DNA of 10,851 bases from Pseudomonadota bacterium (GCA_023390705.1 JAEWCI010000300.1:1-10851); one strand, 5' to 3'; counted from the stretch's first letter, positions 1 to 7,897 are shown. The notes: generated from the sequence alone by a model not told the origin. Made by a program: numbers and translations.

Positions 1-45
1 GAACAGGTCGGGGGCGGTGCCGGGGGGGCTGCGGCGGGCGGCCAT
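1..45 (-). CDS. Possible 5' end of a truncated gene running off the left edge
   Basis: Reading the minus strand from 45 to 1 gives an open 15-codon start, MAARRSPPGTAPDLF, that continues past the window edge. It lies about 180 bp beyond the stop of the substrate-binding protein on the same strand, so it could be the next gene in that direction. There is no convincing Shine-Dalgarno site. Two other ATGs in different frames, at 49 and 56, are also open to the edge, so neither frame nor start is certain. No family can be named from 15 residues. Confidence 0.25.
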   Translation of the reverse strand, partial: MAARRSPPGTAPDLF

Positions 46-137
46 CCATCCAGCATAGCCGGAGGCGGCGGGGTCCGCACCTGCGGGGCAGCCTTGCCTA
101 TCTACCTGCCGACGGAGGAGCGGCTCCGTTCAGTTCC

Positions 138-196
138 CGGCCGCCAGGCGGCCGCCAGGGCGATCAGGGGCCGGCTTGGCCGGGCGCTTTGCGCCC
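138..196. terminator. Inverted repeats downstream of the substrate-binding protein gene
   Basis: Two strong hairpins lie after the stop codon at 225. One is GGGCGC-TTT-GCGCCC at 182-196. The other is an almost perfect palindrome, CGGCCGCC-A-GGCGGCCG, at 138-154. Neither is followed by a T-run on the minus strand, so intrinsic termination is only a suggestion. They may instead stabilise the 3' end of the mRNA or simply reflect GC-rich sequence. Confidence 0.3.
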
Positions 197-224
197 TCGG
201 CAGTTCCGCCTCGGGCGACTGCGC

Positions 225-1436
225 TCAGGTCCGCACCAGCGGGCAGCCGCCCTCGCTCAGCGGGCGCCAGGCTTCCTCCGGCGGGATGCGGGTGATGAGC
301 CTGCAGAAATCGTAGCGGTAGCGCGCCTCGGCTTCCGGCTTCACCTGCCAGAGATTCATCACGTGCAGGCAGCGGCCGTCCTCCCGCAGGCGGACATTGT
401 CGTTGTACATGTCGTTCACCGGCGTGGCCTTCATCTTCGCCGCCACCGCATCGGCATCCGTCGAGCCCACCTCCTTCACCGCCTTCAGCCAATGCGTCAC
501 GCCGGTGTACATGGCGGCGTGCTGCAGCCCGGGCGGCGTCGGCATGCGCTGCATGTAGCGTTGCGACCAGGCGCGGGTGGTTTCGCTCTGGTCCCAGTAG
601 AAGCTGTCGGTGAAGACCATGCCCTCGCAGGTCTTGTGGCCCAGCGCGACGATGTCCGTCACCTGCACCAGCAGCGTGGCCATCTGCGCGCCGCCCCGTG
701 TCAGGCCGAATTCGCTGGCCTGCTTGATGCAGTTCTGCAGGTCCACCCCCGCCAGCGCCAGGCCCACCACCTTGGCCCGCGAGGCGCGGGCCTGGATCAG
801 GAAGCTGGAGAAATCGGCGTTGTTCAGCGGCGCCCGCACCGCGCCCAGCACCTGCCCGCCATTGGCCCGCACGGCGTTCATGGTGTCCCGTTCCAGGGCG
901 TGGCCGAAGGCGTAGTCGGAGGTGATGAAGAACCAGCTGTTGCCGCCGGACTTGGTCAGCGCCGTGCCGGTGCCATGCGCCAGGGCGTAGGTGTCGAAGC
1001 CGAAATGCATGCCGTAGGGCGAGCATTTCGCCCCGGTCATGTCGGAAGTCGCCGGGCCGGTGATGATGTAGATGCGCTTCTTCTCGCGGCAGACCTCCTG
1101 CATCGCCAGGCCGGAGGAGGAGGCGGCGCCATCGGCCAGTGCCTCCACCCCGCCATCGAGCCATTCGCGCGCCAGGGCGCCGGCGACATCGGCGCGGTTC
1201 TGGTTGTCCGCCTGGCGCACCGTGACGGGGCGGCCGAGCACGCTGCCGCCGAAATCCTGGATGGCCAGTTCCGCCGCCACCCGGTTGCCGGGGCCACCGA
1301 CATCCTTGAACGGGCCGCTCATGTCGCTCAGCAGGCCGATCTGGATCGGCCGCGCCTGGGCGGGCGAAAGCCCGGGCGTGGCAAGGGGCAGGGTGGCAAG
1401 GCCGGCCAGCAGGCCACGGCGTTCGATCCTGGGCAT
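225..1436 (-). CDS. ABC transporter substrate-binding protein, LivK-like (branched-chain amino acid/amide family)
   Basis: This is a predicted periplasmic receptor of 403 residues with the type I periplasmic binding fold (Peripla_BP_6/LivK family). It would bring a small solute to a HAAT-type ABC permease; the ligand cannot be read from sequence. The N-terminus MPRIERRGLLAGLATLPLAT is a Tat-like signal peptide with an arginine pair, a hydrophobic core and a likely cut after the AQA near residue 28. The mature chain opens with the family-typical IQIGLLSDMSGPF, followed by GGPGNRVAAELAIQDFGG and later DYAFGHALERDT. The start at 1436 is chosen because AGGGAGGAA lies just upstream; an upstream ATG at 1487 in the same frame has no such support. 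No livHMGF-type genes are in the window, so it is an orphan here, although the left edge cuts the neighbourhood. It is divergent from the histidine kinase. Confidence 0.9.
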   Translation of the reverse strand: MPRIERRGLLAGLATLPLATPGLSPAQARPIQIGLLSDMSGPFKDVGGPGNRVAAELAIQDFGGSVLGRPVTVRQADNQNRADVAGALAREWLDGGVEALADGAASSSGLAMQEVCREKKRIYIITGPATSDMTGAKCSPYGMHFGFDTYALAHGTGTALTKSGGNSWFFITSDYAFGHALERDTMNAVRANGGQVLGAVRAPLNNADFSSFLIQARASRAKVVGLALAGVDLQNCIKQASEFGLTRGGAQMATLLVQVTDIVALGHKTCEGMVFTDSFYWDQSETTRAWSQRYMQRMPTPPGLQHAAMYTGVTHWLKAVKEVGSTDADAVAAKMKATPVNDMYNDNVRLREDGRCLHVMNLWQVKPEAEARYRYDFCRLITRIPPEEAWRPLSEGGCPLVRT

Positions 1437-1443
1437 TGGTTGG

Positions 1444-1452
1444 TTCCTCCCT
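1444..1452 (-). promoter_or_regulatory. Shine-Dalgarno site for the substrate-binding protein
   Basis: The minus strand reads AGGGAGGAA here, with the GGGAGG core 9 nt before the ATG at 1436. This decides the start in favour of 1436 and yields a clean signal peptide. Confidence 0.75.
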
Positions 1453-1745
1453 GCCGGAACTATTCCAGATGGCCCGGTGGGCGACAAACCCTTCCGCCCG
1501 CAGGGAGCGGATCGCCATGCGTCCGGCGCTCCCGCGCCGGCACGCCCGGTCTGCCGGAACGTGACGGTTGGGATGCCCGGACCCGGTCACTCCACGGCGG
1601 CTCCTGCAGGGAAGCGGCCGCGCACCGAAGCCTGCAACACAATCGGTTTACGACGCAGGGCTTCCGGCAACCGGTCGATACACGCGCTCCCCTGCTGGTG
1701 TCTTAATGGGATCGAGCACGAGGCTGGGGCGACGCTTTTGGCTCG
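1453..1745. other. Divergent intergenic region between the substrate-binding protein and the histidine kinase
   Basis: This stretch must carry the promoters of both divergent genes. No convincing -35/-10 pair was found on either strand. It contains a perfect hairpin, CCGGCGC-TCCC-GCGCCGG, at 1523-1540. It also contains a 10-bp direct repeat, CTGCCGGAAC, at 1451-1460 and 1551-1560, exactly 100 bp apart. Either could be an operator, but nothing further supports this. No small ORF with a plausible ribosome binding site was seen. Confidence 0.4.
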
Positions 1746-1751
1746 AAGGAG
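1746..1751 (+). promoter_or_regulatory. Shine-Dalgarno site for the histidine kinase
   Basis: AAGGAG lies 5 nt before the ATG at 1757. It supports this start over in-frame upstream ATGs at 1568 and 1706, which lack such a site. Confidence 0.7.
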
Positions 1752-1756
1752 CATGG

Positions 1757-3544
1757 ATGGCGGGACGGGTAGTCTCCGGAGAGGACTTGGAACAACCGCG
1801 GCGCGGCCCAGGGGGCGGTTCCACCGACCAGGCCCGCCCCGTTCCGGTCGGGACGCGCCGTGCCGATGCCATCCCGTCGCGCCGCAGCCTCGTTGTCGTC
1901 GTTGTCGGCATCTGCATGCTGGTCGTCGCCGTTGTCGGCGCAGGCCTGTGGCACGACCGGACCCGTCGCCTGGAGGCAGCGCATCGGGAAGCGACGACGC
2001 TCGCCTACGTGCTGCAGGAGCAGACCGCCAGCATGCTGCAGGCGGCCGACCTCGCTTTGCTCGGCGTCGCCGAGGCCATGCGGCGCGAGCCCGGCCTTCC
2101 CGAGCACGATCCCGCCTTCGAGAACTCCCTGCGGCGGCTGACCGGGCATGTGCCCGCGGTCCGCGCGCTATTCGTGATCGGCACCGACGGCTTCATCGTC
2201 CAGGACAGCGATCGCGATACGCCCCGGCGGAACCTGGCCGACCGCGACTACTTCAAGGCGCATATCCAGGGTCCGGACCGAGGCTTGTTCATCGGGCGGC
2301 CGGCCGTCAGCCGGTCGGTCAACCACTGGTTCATCGGCCTGTCACGGCGGGTGGAGACCCCGGAAGGTGCCTTTGCCGGCGTGGCTGCGGCCGCCGTGGA
2401 TGTCCGCTACTTCGAGGGTTTCTACCAGGATCTGGGCCTTGAGGCCGGCGACGTGATCACCCTGGCGACGCCCGATGGCCTCCTCGTCGCGCGGCAGCCG
2501 CGGGCGGATACCCGGATCGGGCAGCCGCTCGCCCCCGGCGATGACCACGGCCTGCTGGTCAGGGGGCTCGCGCGCGCGGGGAGCGGGAGTTTCCAGACTG
2601 CCAGTGGGATCGACGGCAGGACGCGGATCTTCGGTTATCACGCGATCGACGGGCAGCCCCTGGTCGTGCTGGTCGGCCTGTCCCAGGAACGCGTGCTGGC
2701 TTCCTGGTGGCGGGGCGTGGTGGCCGCCACGGTCGCGACGGTGTTCTCCGTTGCTCTTGCGGCGCTCTCGCTATGGCTCGCGGTACGTTACGGGCGGCGG
2801 GAAGCAGCGGCACAGGCGCGACTGGCGGAGGCCGCGAAGCTCGAGGCGCTGGGGCGCCTCACCGGCGGCGTGGCGCACGACTTCGGAAACCTCCTCCAGG
2901 TCATGTCCTCCGCATTGCGGCTGCTTGGCAACCGCTCATCGGAGGACGCGCGCGCGAGGGAAGTCGTCAAGCAGGGTGTCGCCGCCCTGGAGCGCGGCAA
3001 GAGCCAGGTGGCCCGGCTCCTCGGCATAGCGCGGCCGCAGGAGATGCGGGTGCAGGAGGTGGACATCAACGCCCTGCTGACCAGCATGGAGACGTTGCTG
3101 CGCAGCGCTGCCGCCCCGAAGGCCCGGATCGAATTGGCGCTGGCGGCGGATCTGCAGCGATGCCGCGCGGATCCTGCCCACCTGGACGCCGCGATCCTGA
3201 ACCTTGTCGTGAACGCCCGTGACGCATTGCCACCCGGCCGGCCCGGCCAGGGGGTAATCCGGATCTCCACGAGGAATTGCGATGAGGCAGCCATGTCCTG
3301 CGATGGCCATTGGCTCGATCCCGGGCGGTTCGTTTGCGTCACGGTGCGCGACGATGACCTTGGCATGACACCGGAGGTACGCCGGCGCGCACTCGAGCCC
3401 TTCTTCACGACCAAGGGCGAGCACGGGACCGGCATTGGGCTCGCGCAGGTCCATGGCTTCGTGCGGGAGCTTGGCGGTCATATGCAGATCGAAAGCGAGA
3501 TTTCCGTCGGCACCGCGGTGCACCTCTATCTTCCACGGGCCTGA
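1757..3544 (+). CDS. Cache-domain sensor histidine kinase (orphan, membrane-bound)
   Basis: This 595-residue protein is a predicted inner-membrane two-component sensor. After a charged N-terminus it has a transmembrane segment (about 44-65) and a periplasmic dCache/PDC-like domain (about 66-315), with RDYFKAH and FIGRPAVSRSVNHWFIGLSRR typical of bacterial Cache sensors. A second membrane segment (about 320-345) is followed by the kinase core. The H-box is GGVAHDFGNLL with phospho-accepting His374 and the HxxxN phosphatase pattern kept. The N-box NLVVNARDA starts at 482, EPFFTTK precedes the G2 box, and GTGIGL is at 557-562. The G1 box reads D-D-D-L-G-M at 532-537, where relatives have D-x-G-x-G-M, so one glycine is missing. 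The chain ends right after the ATPase domain, with no receiver domain, and no response regulator gene lies in the window. Ligand and target are unknown. Confidence 0.9.
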   Translation: MAGRVVSGEDLEQPRRGPGGGSTDQARPVPVGTRRADAIPSRRSLVVVVVGICMLVVAVVGAGLWHDRTRRLEAAHREATTLAYVLQEQTASMLQAADLALLGVAEAMRREPGLPEHDPAFENSLRRLTGHVPAVRALFVIGTDGFIVQDSDRDTPRRNLADRDYFKAHIQGPDRGLFIGRPAVSRSVNHWFIGLSRRVETPEGAFAGVAAAAVDVRYFEGFYQDLGLEAGDVITLATPDGLLVARQPRADTRIGQPLAPGDDHGLLVRGLARAGSGSFQTASGIDGRTRIFGYHAIDGQPLVVLVGLSQERVLASWWRGVVAATVATVFSVALAALSLWLAVRYGRREAAAQARLAEAAKLEALGRLTGGVAHDFGNLLQVMSSALRLLGNRSSEDARAREVVKQGVAALERGKSQVARLLGIARPQEMRVQEVDINALLTSMETLLRSAAAPKARIELALAADLQRCRADPAHLDAAILNLVVNARDALPPGRPGQGVIRISTRNCDEAAMSCDGHWLDPGRFVCVTVRDDDLGMTPEVRRRALEPFFTTKGEHGTGIGLAQVHGFVRELGGHMQIESEISVGTAVHLYLPRA

Positions 3545-3596
3545 GGCCGTTACCTGCTCCGGCCCATGCCTCCGGGAACCGTGGGCCGCCGGCCTG

Positions 3597-3671
3597 CGGG
3601 ATGCCGGGCCACCGTCCCGCATCCCGGAAGGTGCTACAGCGGATTGCGTTCCGAATTGAACACCAATCCGC
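3597..3671. terminator. Two hairpins between convergent genes, possible bidirectional terminator
   Basis: The first is an 8-bp perfect stem, CGGGATGC at 3597-3604 with GCATCCCG at 3619-3626. The second is an 8-bp perfect stem, GCGGATTG at 3639-3646 with CAATCCGC at 3664-3671. They sit between the kinase stop (3544) and the stop of the convergent Bug receptor gene (3736), where a terminator for both strands is expected. Neither has a clear T-run. Confidence 0.4.
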
Positions 3672-3735
3672 CGTAGGGAACTGTTTGCCGGGCAGATTCA
3701 CGCTTGCGGGCGTTCACGCCCATCCGCGATCTGCT

Positions 3736-4722
3736 CTACCCCTCCACCGTCAGGTTCAGCCGGGTGGCGATCTCCGTCCATTCGCGCAGGTTGCGTTCGA
3801 TCTGCGCCTTGAAGGTGGCGGGGTCCTGGTAGCTGGGCACGGTGTCCACCGCCAGCAGGCGGCGATGCGTCTCCGGCTTGTGGGCGCCGATGCGGAACAC
3901 CTCCACGAGCTTGTCCAGGATGGGCTGCGGCGTGCGCGCCGGCGCCAGCAGGCCGGAGAAGCCGGAGAAGCTGAAGCGTTGCGAGAAGCCCAGGTCCTTC
4001 AGCAGCGGCGTGTTGCCCAGCGCCGGGATGCGGCGCTCCCCGGCGGTGGCCAGCGGCCGCAGCCGCCCGGCCTTCACCATCTCCCCGGCCGCGGCCATGG
4101 AATGGAAGCCGCCATGGATCTGCCCGGCCAGCATGTCCTGCAGCATCGGCGTCTCGCCGCGATAGGCCACATGCTCCATCTTCAGCCCGGCTTCCTCGGC
4201 CAGCAGCAAGGCGAAGGCATGGCCGGTGGAGCCGGAGGCATAGGAGCCGAAGGAGAGATCCTTGCCCTTGCCCCATTCGGCGAATTGCTGCCAGGTGGTG
4301 ATCTCGGCCGGCACCTTCGGCCCGATCATGAAGGTGATGCTGGTGGTGCCGAGCCTGCCGATCGGCGCGAAATCCTTAACCGGGTCATAGGGGAAGCGGC
4401 GCATCACCACCGGCGACTGGATATGGGTGGTGATGGTGAAGAGCAGGGTGTAGCCGTCCGGCACCGCCTTGGCCGCGGCTTCCGTGCCCACCAGCCCGCC
4501 GGCGCCGCCGCGGTTGTCGATGACGATGCTCTGGCCGAGTTCCGGCTGCATCGCCTCGGCGCAGATGCGCGCCCAGGTATCGGTGCCGCCGCCGGCGGGG
4601 AAGGGCACGATGAACCGCACCGGGCGGTCCGGGTAGCTGCCGGCGCCACCCTGGGCGCGGGCGAGGACGGGCAGGGCCAGGCCGGCCCCGGCCGCGAGGC
4701 CGAGCAATCGGCGTCGCTGCAT
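3736..4722 (-). CDS. Tripartite tricarboxylate transporter substrate-binding protein (Bug/TctC family), copy 1
   Basis: This predicted periplasmic solute receptor of the Bug/TctC family has 328 residues, the usual length. Such proteins bind carboxylates or other small molecules for TctAB-type permeases, or act without a linked permease. The signal MQRRRLLGLAAGAGLALPVL has a Tat-like arginine run and a likely ARA cut near residue 23. The mature part has the family hallmarks YPDRPVRFIVPFPAGGGTD, NRGGAGGLVGTEAAAKAVPDG and the C-terminal LLAPARTPQPILDKL. The start at 4722 is preferred over an in-frame ATG at 4737 because GGGAGAA lies just before it. It follows the second Bug gene by 72 bp on the same strand and is about half identical to it by eye. 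No tctA or tctB is in view. Confidence 0.92.
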   Translation of the reverse strand: MQRRRLLGLAAGAGLALPVLARAQGGAGSYPDRPVRFIVPFPAGGGTDTWARICAEAMQPELGQSIVIDNRGGAGGLVGTEAAAKAVPDGYTLLFTITTHIQSPVVMRRFPYDPVKDFAPIGRLGTTSITFMIGPKVPAEITTWQQFAEWGKGKDLSFGSYASGSTGHAFALLLAEEAGLKMEHVAYRGETPMLQDMLAGQIHGGFHSMAAAGEMVKAGRLRPLATAGERRIPALGNTPLLKDLGFSQRFSFSGFSGLLAPARTPQPILDKLVEVFRIGAHKPETHRRLLAVDTVPSYQDPATFKAQIERNLREWTEIATRLNLTVEG

Positions 4723-4794
4723 GACGTATTCTCCCATGTTGCAACGCCCTGGCGGCGCTGCCTGCGGCGACTTTAGGCCAGCCGATGGGAACGG

Positions 4795-5763
4795 TCAGCC
4801 TTCCGCGCTGAGATTCATGCGCGTCACCAGTTCCGACCAGAAGCGCATGTAGGTGGCGATGTCCGTGCGGAAATCCTCCGGCCCCAGCCAGGCGGCGATG
4901 GTGTCCAGCTCCGCCAGCCGGCGCAGCACATCGGGCCGCGCCATGGCATCGCGGAAGGCGGCGGCCAGCCGCGCCAGCACCGGCGGCGGAACGCGCGCCG
5001 GCGCCAGCATGACGACGAAACCGGAAATGCCAAAGGCTTCCGGGTAGCCGAGGCTGACGAAGCTGGGCACCTGCGGCATGGAGGGGATGCCGGCGCGCCC
5101 CAGCGTGGCCAGGGCGCGCAGCCTGCCGCTGCGGATATGCTCGCCGGAGCCGGTCATGCTGTGGAAGGCGCAGCTCACCCGCCCGCCCAGAACATCGGCC
5201 AGCATCGGCGCCTCCCCGCGGTAGTGCACCGGGGTCATGTTCAGCCCGGCCACGTCGGAGAGAAGCTGGGCGAAGGCATGGCCCGAGGAACCGGGTGAAT
5301 AGGTGCCGTAGGCAAGGTCCCTGCCCTTCGCCCAGGCGACGAATTCCGCCAGGCTGCGGGCCGGCACCTCGGCGCGCACGCAGAAGGGCAGCGGCGTGGT
5401 GCCCATGCGGCCGATCGGCGCGAAATCCTCCAGCGGCTGATAGGGCCAGCGGCGGAACACCACCGGGCTCTGGACGAAGCTGGCGATGGTGAAGAGCAGG
5501 GTGTGGCCGTCCGGCACCGCCCGGGCCACCGCCTCCGTGCCGATCATGCCGCCGGCGCCGGCGCGGTTCTCGATGACGAAGGGCTGGCCCAGCGCCGCCG
5601 CCATGGGTTCGGTGACGAGGCGGGCCCAGAGATCGGTCGCGCCGCCGGGCGGAAAGGGCACCACCACCCGGATCGGCCTCTCCGGCCATGGGCCTTGGGC
5701 GCCTGCGGCGGCCGGCAGGGCAAGGCAGCCCGCGGCAAGCCCGATGAGGTGGCGGCGTTGCAT
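4795..5763 (-). CDS. Tripartite tricarboxylate transporter substrate-binding protein (Bug/TctC family), copy 2
   Basis: This second Bug/TctC receptor has 322 residues. The leader MQRRHLIGLAAGCLALPAAA ends in a probable AGA cut. The family motifs are WPERPIRVVVPFPPGGATD, NRAGAGGMIGTEAVARAVPDG and LAPARVPPPVLARL. It shares with the downstream copy several blocks that look subfamily-specific, including LLFTI, QSPVV, DFAPIGR, YRGE-x-PML and FHSM, so the two probably arose by tandem duplication. AGGGAGA upstream of the ATG at 5763 supports this start; the frame stays open well upstream into the next gene, but that extension is a shadow. It lies 137 bp downstream of the TRIC-like gene. The ligand is unknown. 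Confidence 0.92.
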   Translation of the reverse strand: MQRRHLIGLAAGCLALPAAAGAQGPWPERPIRVVVPFPPGGATDLWARLVTEPMAAALGQPFVIENRAGAGGMIGTEAVARAVPDGHTLLFTIASFVQSPVVFRRWPYQPLEDFAPIGRMGTTPLPFCVRAEVPARSLAEFVAWAKGRDLAYGTYSPGSSGHAFAQLLSDVAGLNMTPVHYRGEAPMLADVLGGRVSCAFHSMTGSGEHIRSGRLRALATLGRAGIPSMPQVPSFVSLGYPEAFGISGFVVMLAPARVPPPVLARLAAAFRDAMARPDVLRRLAELDTIAAWLGPEDFRTDIATYMRFWSELVTRMNLSAEG

Positions 5764-5900
5764 CGGTGAGGTCTCCCTGGTCCTTCGCGCGGCCTGTGCC
5801 GGCCGCTGCGGCGGCGCATAGGCCGGAAGCCATGCCGCTGGCAGTACCAGGCCGGGAGCCTCGCCGTTCCGCGGCACGGGGCGCCGGGCGGAGGTTCCGC

Positions 5901-6548
5901 CTAGCGCTTGTCCGGGTAGTCGCGCGCCGGCCGCGGCTTGTAGGCCGGCAGTGACCAGCCGCGGCTGATGGCGGCGGCGCGGATGACGAAGCCCAGCGCC
6001 ATTCCGGCGGCCATCGCCGCATCCCGCCCGGTGCCGGCGGCCCGCAGGCCGACGAAGAGCATCGCCCCCGCCGCGGCCGCCGTGGCGTAGATCTCGCGCC
6101 GCAGGATCAGCGGCAGTTCGGCGCAGATCACGTCGCGCAACATGCCGCCGAAGGTCGCGGTGATGGTGCCGAGCAGCACCGCCGCCCAGGGGTCGGCGCC
6201 GGCCACCAGCGCCACCTCCGCCCCCACCACGGCATAGAGGGCGAGGCCCAGCGCATCCGCCCAGAGCAGCGCCTGGAAGCGCGATTCCAGCCGGTGCGCG
6301 GTAAGGAAGACCAGCAGCGCGACGCCACAGCACACCGCCAGCAGCAGGGGCGCCCCCAGCCAGAACACCGGGGTGCGGCCCAGCAGCAGGTCCCGCACCG
6401 TGCCGCCGCCGAGGCCGGTGACGGTCGCGATCAGCATGAAGCCGACCGGGTCCAATTGCTTGCGGCTGGCCACCAGCGCGCCGGAAGCGGCGAAGACCGC
6501 GATGGCGACCGGGTCGGCCCAGAGCAGGAAACGGTCGAGCGGCTGCAT
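5901..6548 (-). CDS. TRIC/YicG (UPF0126) family membrane protein, putative cation channel
   Basis: This is a 215-residue integral membrane protein of the UPF0126/YicG family, the prokaryotic relatives of trimeric intracellular cation channels. It shows the expected internal duplication. Repeat one (about 11-63) has ADPVAIAVFAASGALVA, then GLGGGTVRDLLLGRTPVFW. Repeat two (about 97-149) has ADALGLALYAVVGAEVAL, then FGGMLRDVICAELPLIL. Both repeats keep the GG-x-x-RD turn. Six to seven hydrophobic segments are visible, with a short basic C-terminal tail ending PARDYPDKR. Its start is 37 bp from the end of the MFS gene on the same strand, so the two may be co-transcribed. A weak AAGGA lies about 12 nt before the ATG. 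A monovalent cation pore is likely from the family but unproven here. Confidence 0.88.
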   Translation of the reverse strand: MQPLDRFLLWADPVAIAVFAASGALVASRKQLDPVGFMLIATVTGLGGGTVRDLLLGRTPVFWLGAPLLLAVCCGVALLVFLTAHRLESRFQALLWADALGLALYAVVGAEVALVAGADPWAAVLLGTITATFGGMLRDVICAELPLILRREIYATAAAAGAMLFVGLRAAGTGRDAAMAAGMALGFVIRAAAISRGWSLPAYKPRPARDYPDKR

Positions 6549-6585
6549 CCCTGGCCGTGGTCCTTGGTGGGGTGTGGCGCCGCGT

Positions 6586-7818
6586 CTACTCCGCCGCCGC
6601 CGGCCGCGCCACCCGCGCCCGCTCTCCCCGTGTGCCGCCCGCGCAGAGCAGCGAAAGCCCGAGCAGCACCGCCACGACGGGCAGCACCAGATGCGGGTAG
6701 CCCATGTCGATCAGGAACCCCATGGGCACCGGGGTAATGGCCGAACCCAGCGGCAGCCCGGCCGAGACGAAGCCGAACACCTTGCCGACCTGCCCGGGCG
6801 GCGAGGCGTCCTTCAGCATGACATCGCGCGGCGTGCGCGAGGTGCCAAGGCAGAGCCCGCCGGCGAAGCCCACCACCGGCAGCAGCAGTTCCGGCAACCG
6901 CACCAGGCCGAGCAGCAGCAGCAGCGCCATGGCGCCCAGCGTCAGCATGGCGACAAAGCCGAACAGGTTGCGGCGGGACCGGTCCGCCACCCAGCCGCCG
7001 ACCAGCGTGCCGCAGGTGGCGCCCACCGTGTAGCCGGTGAGCACCGCCGAGGCGACCGCGACCGGCGTGCCCCAGAGCTGGCCGAGCACCGCGATGATGA
7101 AGCTCTGCACCCCGCTGCCGGCCATGGAGGAGAGCAGGAAGAAGGCGAAGAACAGCAGGATGGGACGGGAGAGCAGCAATTCCCGCCCGCTCGGCCCGCC
7201 CTTGGCGGATTTCGGCTTGGCCTGGTCCTGCAGCACGCGGCTCTGCCACAGGATGGCACCCACCACCGGCAGGCCGAGCAGCCCGATCAGCAGCAGCACG
7301 TCCCGCCAGCCCATCACCGCCAGCAGCAGGCCCACGGCCAGCGGCGCGCCGGCGAAGCCGAGATTGCCGGTGAAGGTGTGCAGGGCGAAGGCGCGGCCCA
7401 TGAATTCCGGCCGCACGCTGCCGGCCAGGATGGCGTAGTCCGCCGGATGGATCACGCTGTTGCCGATGCCCGAAAGGATGGCCAGCGCCAGGATCATCCA
7501 GTAGCCCGGAGCGAAGGCCATGGCGGCGATGGACAGCGCCATCAGCAGCGTGCCGCCCACCAGGAAGGGGCGCGCGCCCCAGCGGTCCACCCAGAAGCCC
7601 ACCGGGGTCTGTAGGGCCGCGGTGGTCGCGCTCATCAGCGCCACCGAAAGGCCGAGCACGGCATAGGGCACGCCGAATTCCTCGCGCCACTGCAGGAACA
7701 GCGGCGGCAGGCAGAGCATGTAGAAATGCGAGAGGAAATGGCCGGTGCCGATCAGGGCGATGATCCGGGCATCCCTGCCCTGCGGCGCCGGGGCGGCGGC
7801 CGTGCTGGCTTCGGACAT
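6586..7818 (-). CDS. MFS transporter, Fsr (fosmidomycin resistance)-like
   Basis: This major facilitator superfamily protein has 410 residues and about 12 hydrophobic segments split by a polar central loop near residues 190-218. The first helix carries GHFLSHFYMLCLPPL. The motif A loop is GFWVDRWGARP at 74-84, followed later by IGNSVIHPADYAIL. This arrangement resembles the Fsr/fosmidomycin-resistance branch, in which the HF(x)nLPPL and HP elements recur, but the substrate is unknown. The start at 7818 is chosen for AGGAAG just upstream and because the 18-residue extension to 7872 would overrun the divergent promoter space. The minus strand reads TTGACG at 7872-7867, a good -35 box, but no convincing -10 follows. 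It is divergent from the YgiB-like gene with 79 bp between starts. Confidence 0.9.
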   Translation of the reverse strand: MSEASTAAAPAPQGRDARIIALIGTGHFLSHFYMLCLPPLFLQWREEFGVPYAVLGLSVALMSATTAALQTPVGFWVDRWGARPFLVGGTLLMALSIAAMAFAPGYWMILALAILSGIGNSVIHPADYAILAGSVRPEFMGRAFALHTFTGNLGFAGAPLAVGLLLAVMGWRDVLLLIGLLGLPVVGAILWQSRVLQDQAKPKSAKGGPSGRELLLSRPILLFFAFFLLSSMAGSGVQSFIIAVLGQLWGTPVAVASAVLTGYTVGATCGTLVGGWVADRSRRNLFGFVAMLTLGAMALLLLLGLVRLPELLLPVVGFAGGLCLGTSRTPRDVMLKDASPPGQVGKVFGFVSAGLPLGSAITPVPMGFLIDMGYPHLVLPVVAVLLGLSLLCAGGTRGERARVARPAAAE

Positions 7819-7897
7819 GGCTGGACTTCCTGCGTTGCCGCCAGCCTGCGGCCGGAAGGTGTTCCCCGTCAACGCAGCCTCGGGTTACGCTGTCGTC

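Noticed and set aside
189..1706. Long plus-strand frame opposite the substrate-binding protein
   Set aside because: The protein is a His/Arg/Ala-rich shadow; the opposite strand encodes a clear LivK-type protein with a signal peptide and ribosome binding site.
1568..1756. N-terminal extension of the histidine kinase to an ATG at 1568
   Set aside because: The extension is Pro/Arg/Gly-rich with no ribosome binding site; AAGGAG before 1757 gives a better start.
5789..5806. GCGGCC-TGTGCC-GGCCGC inverted repeat upstream of the second Bug gene
   Set aside because: A short GC-only stem of this kind is expected often by chance in DNA of this composition, and there is no T-run or other supporting feature.
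4385..6022. Long minus-strand frame overlapping both Bug genes out of frame
   Set aside because: It has repetitive Arg/Gly/Ala composition, while the overlapping frames give textbook Bug proteins.
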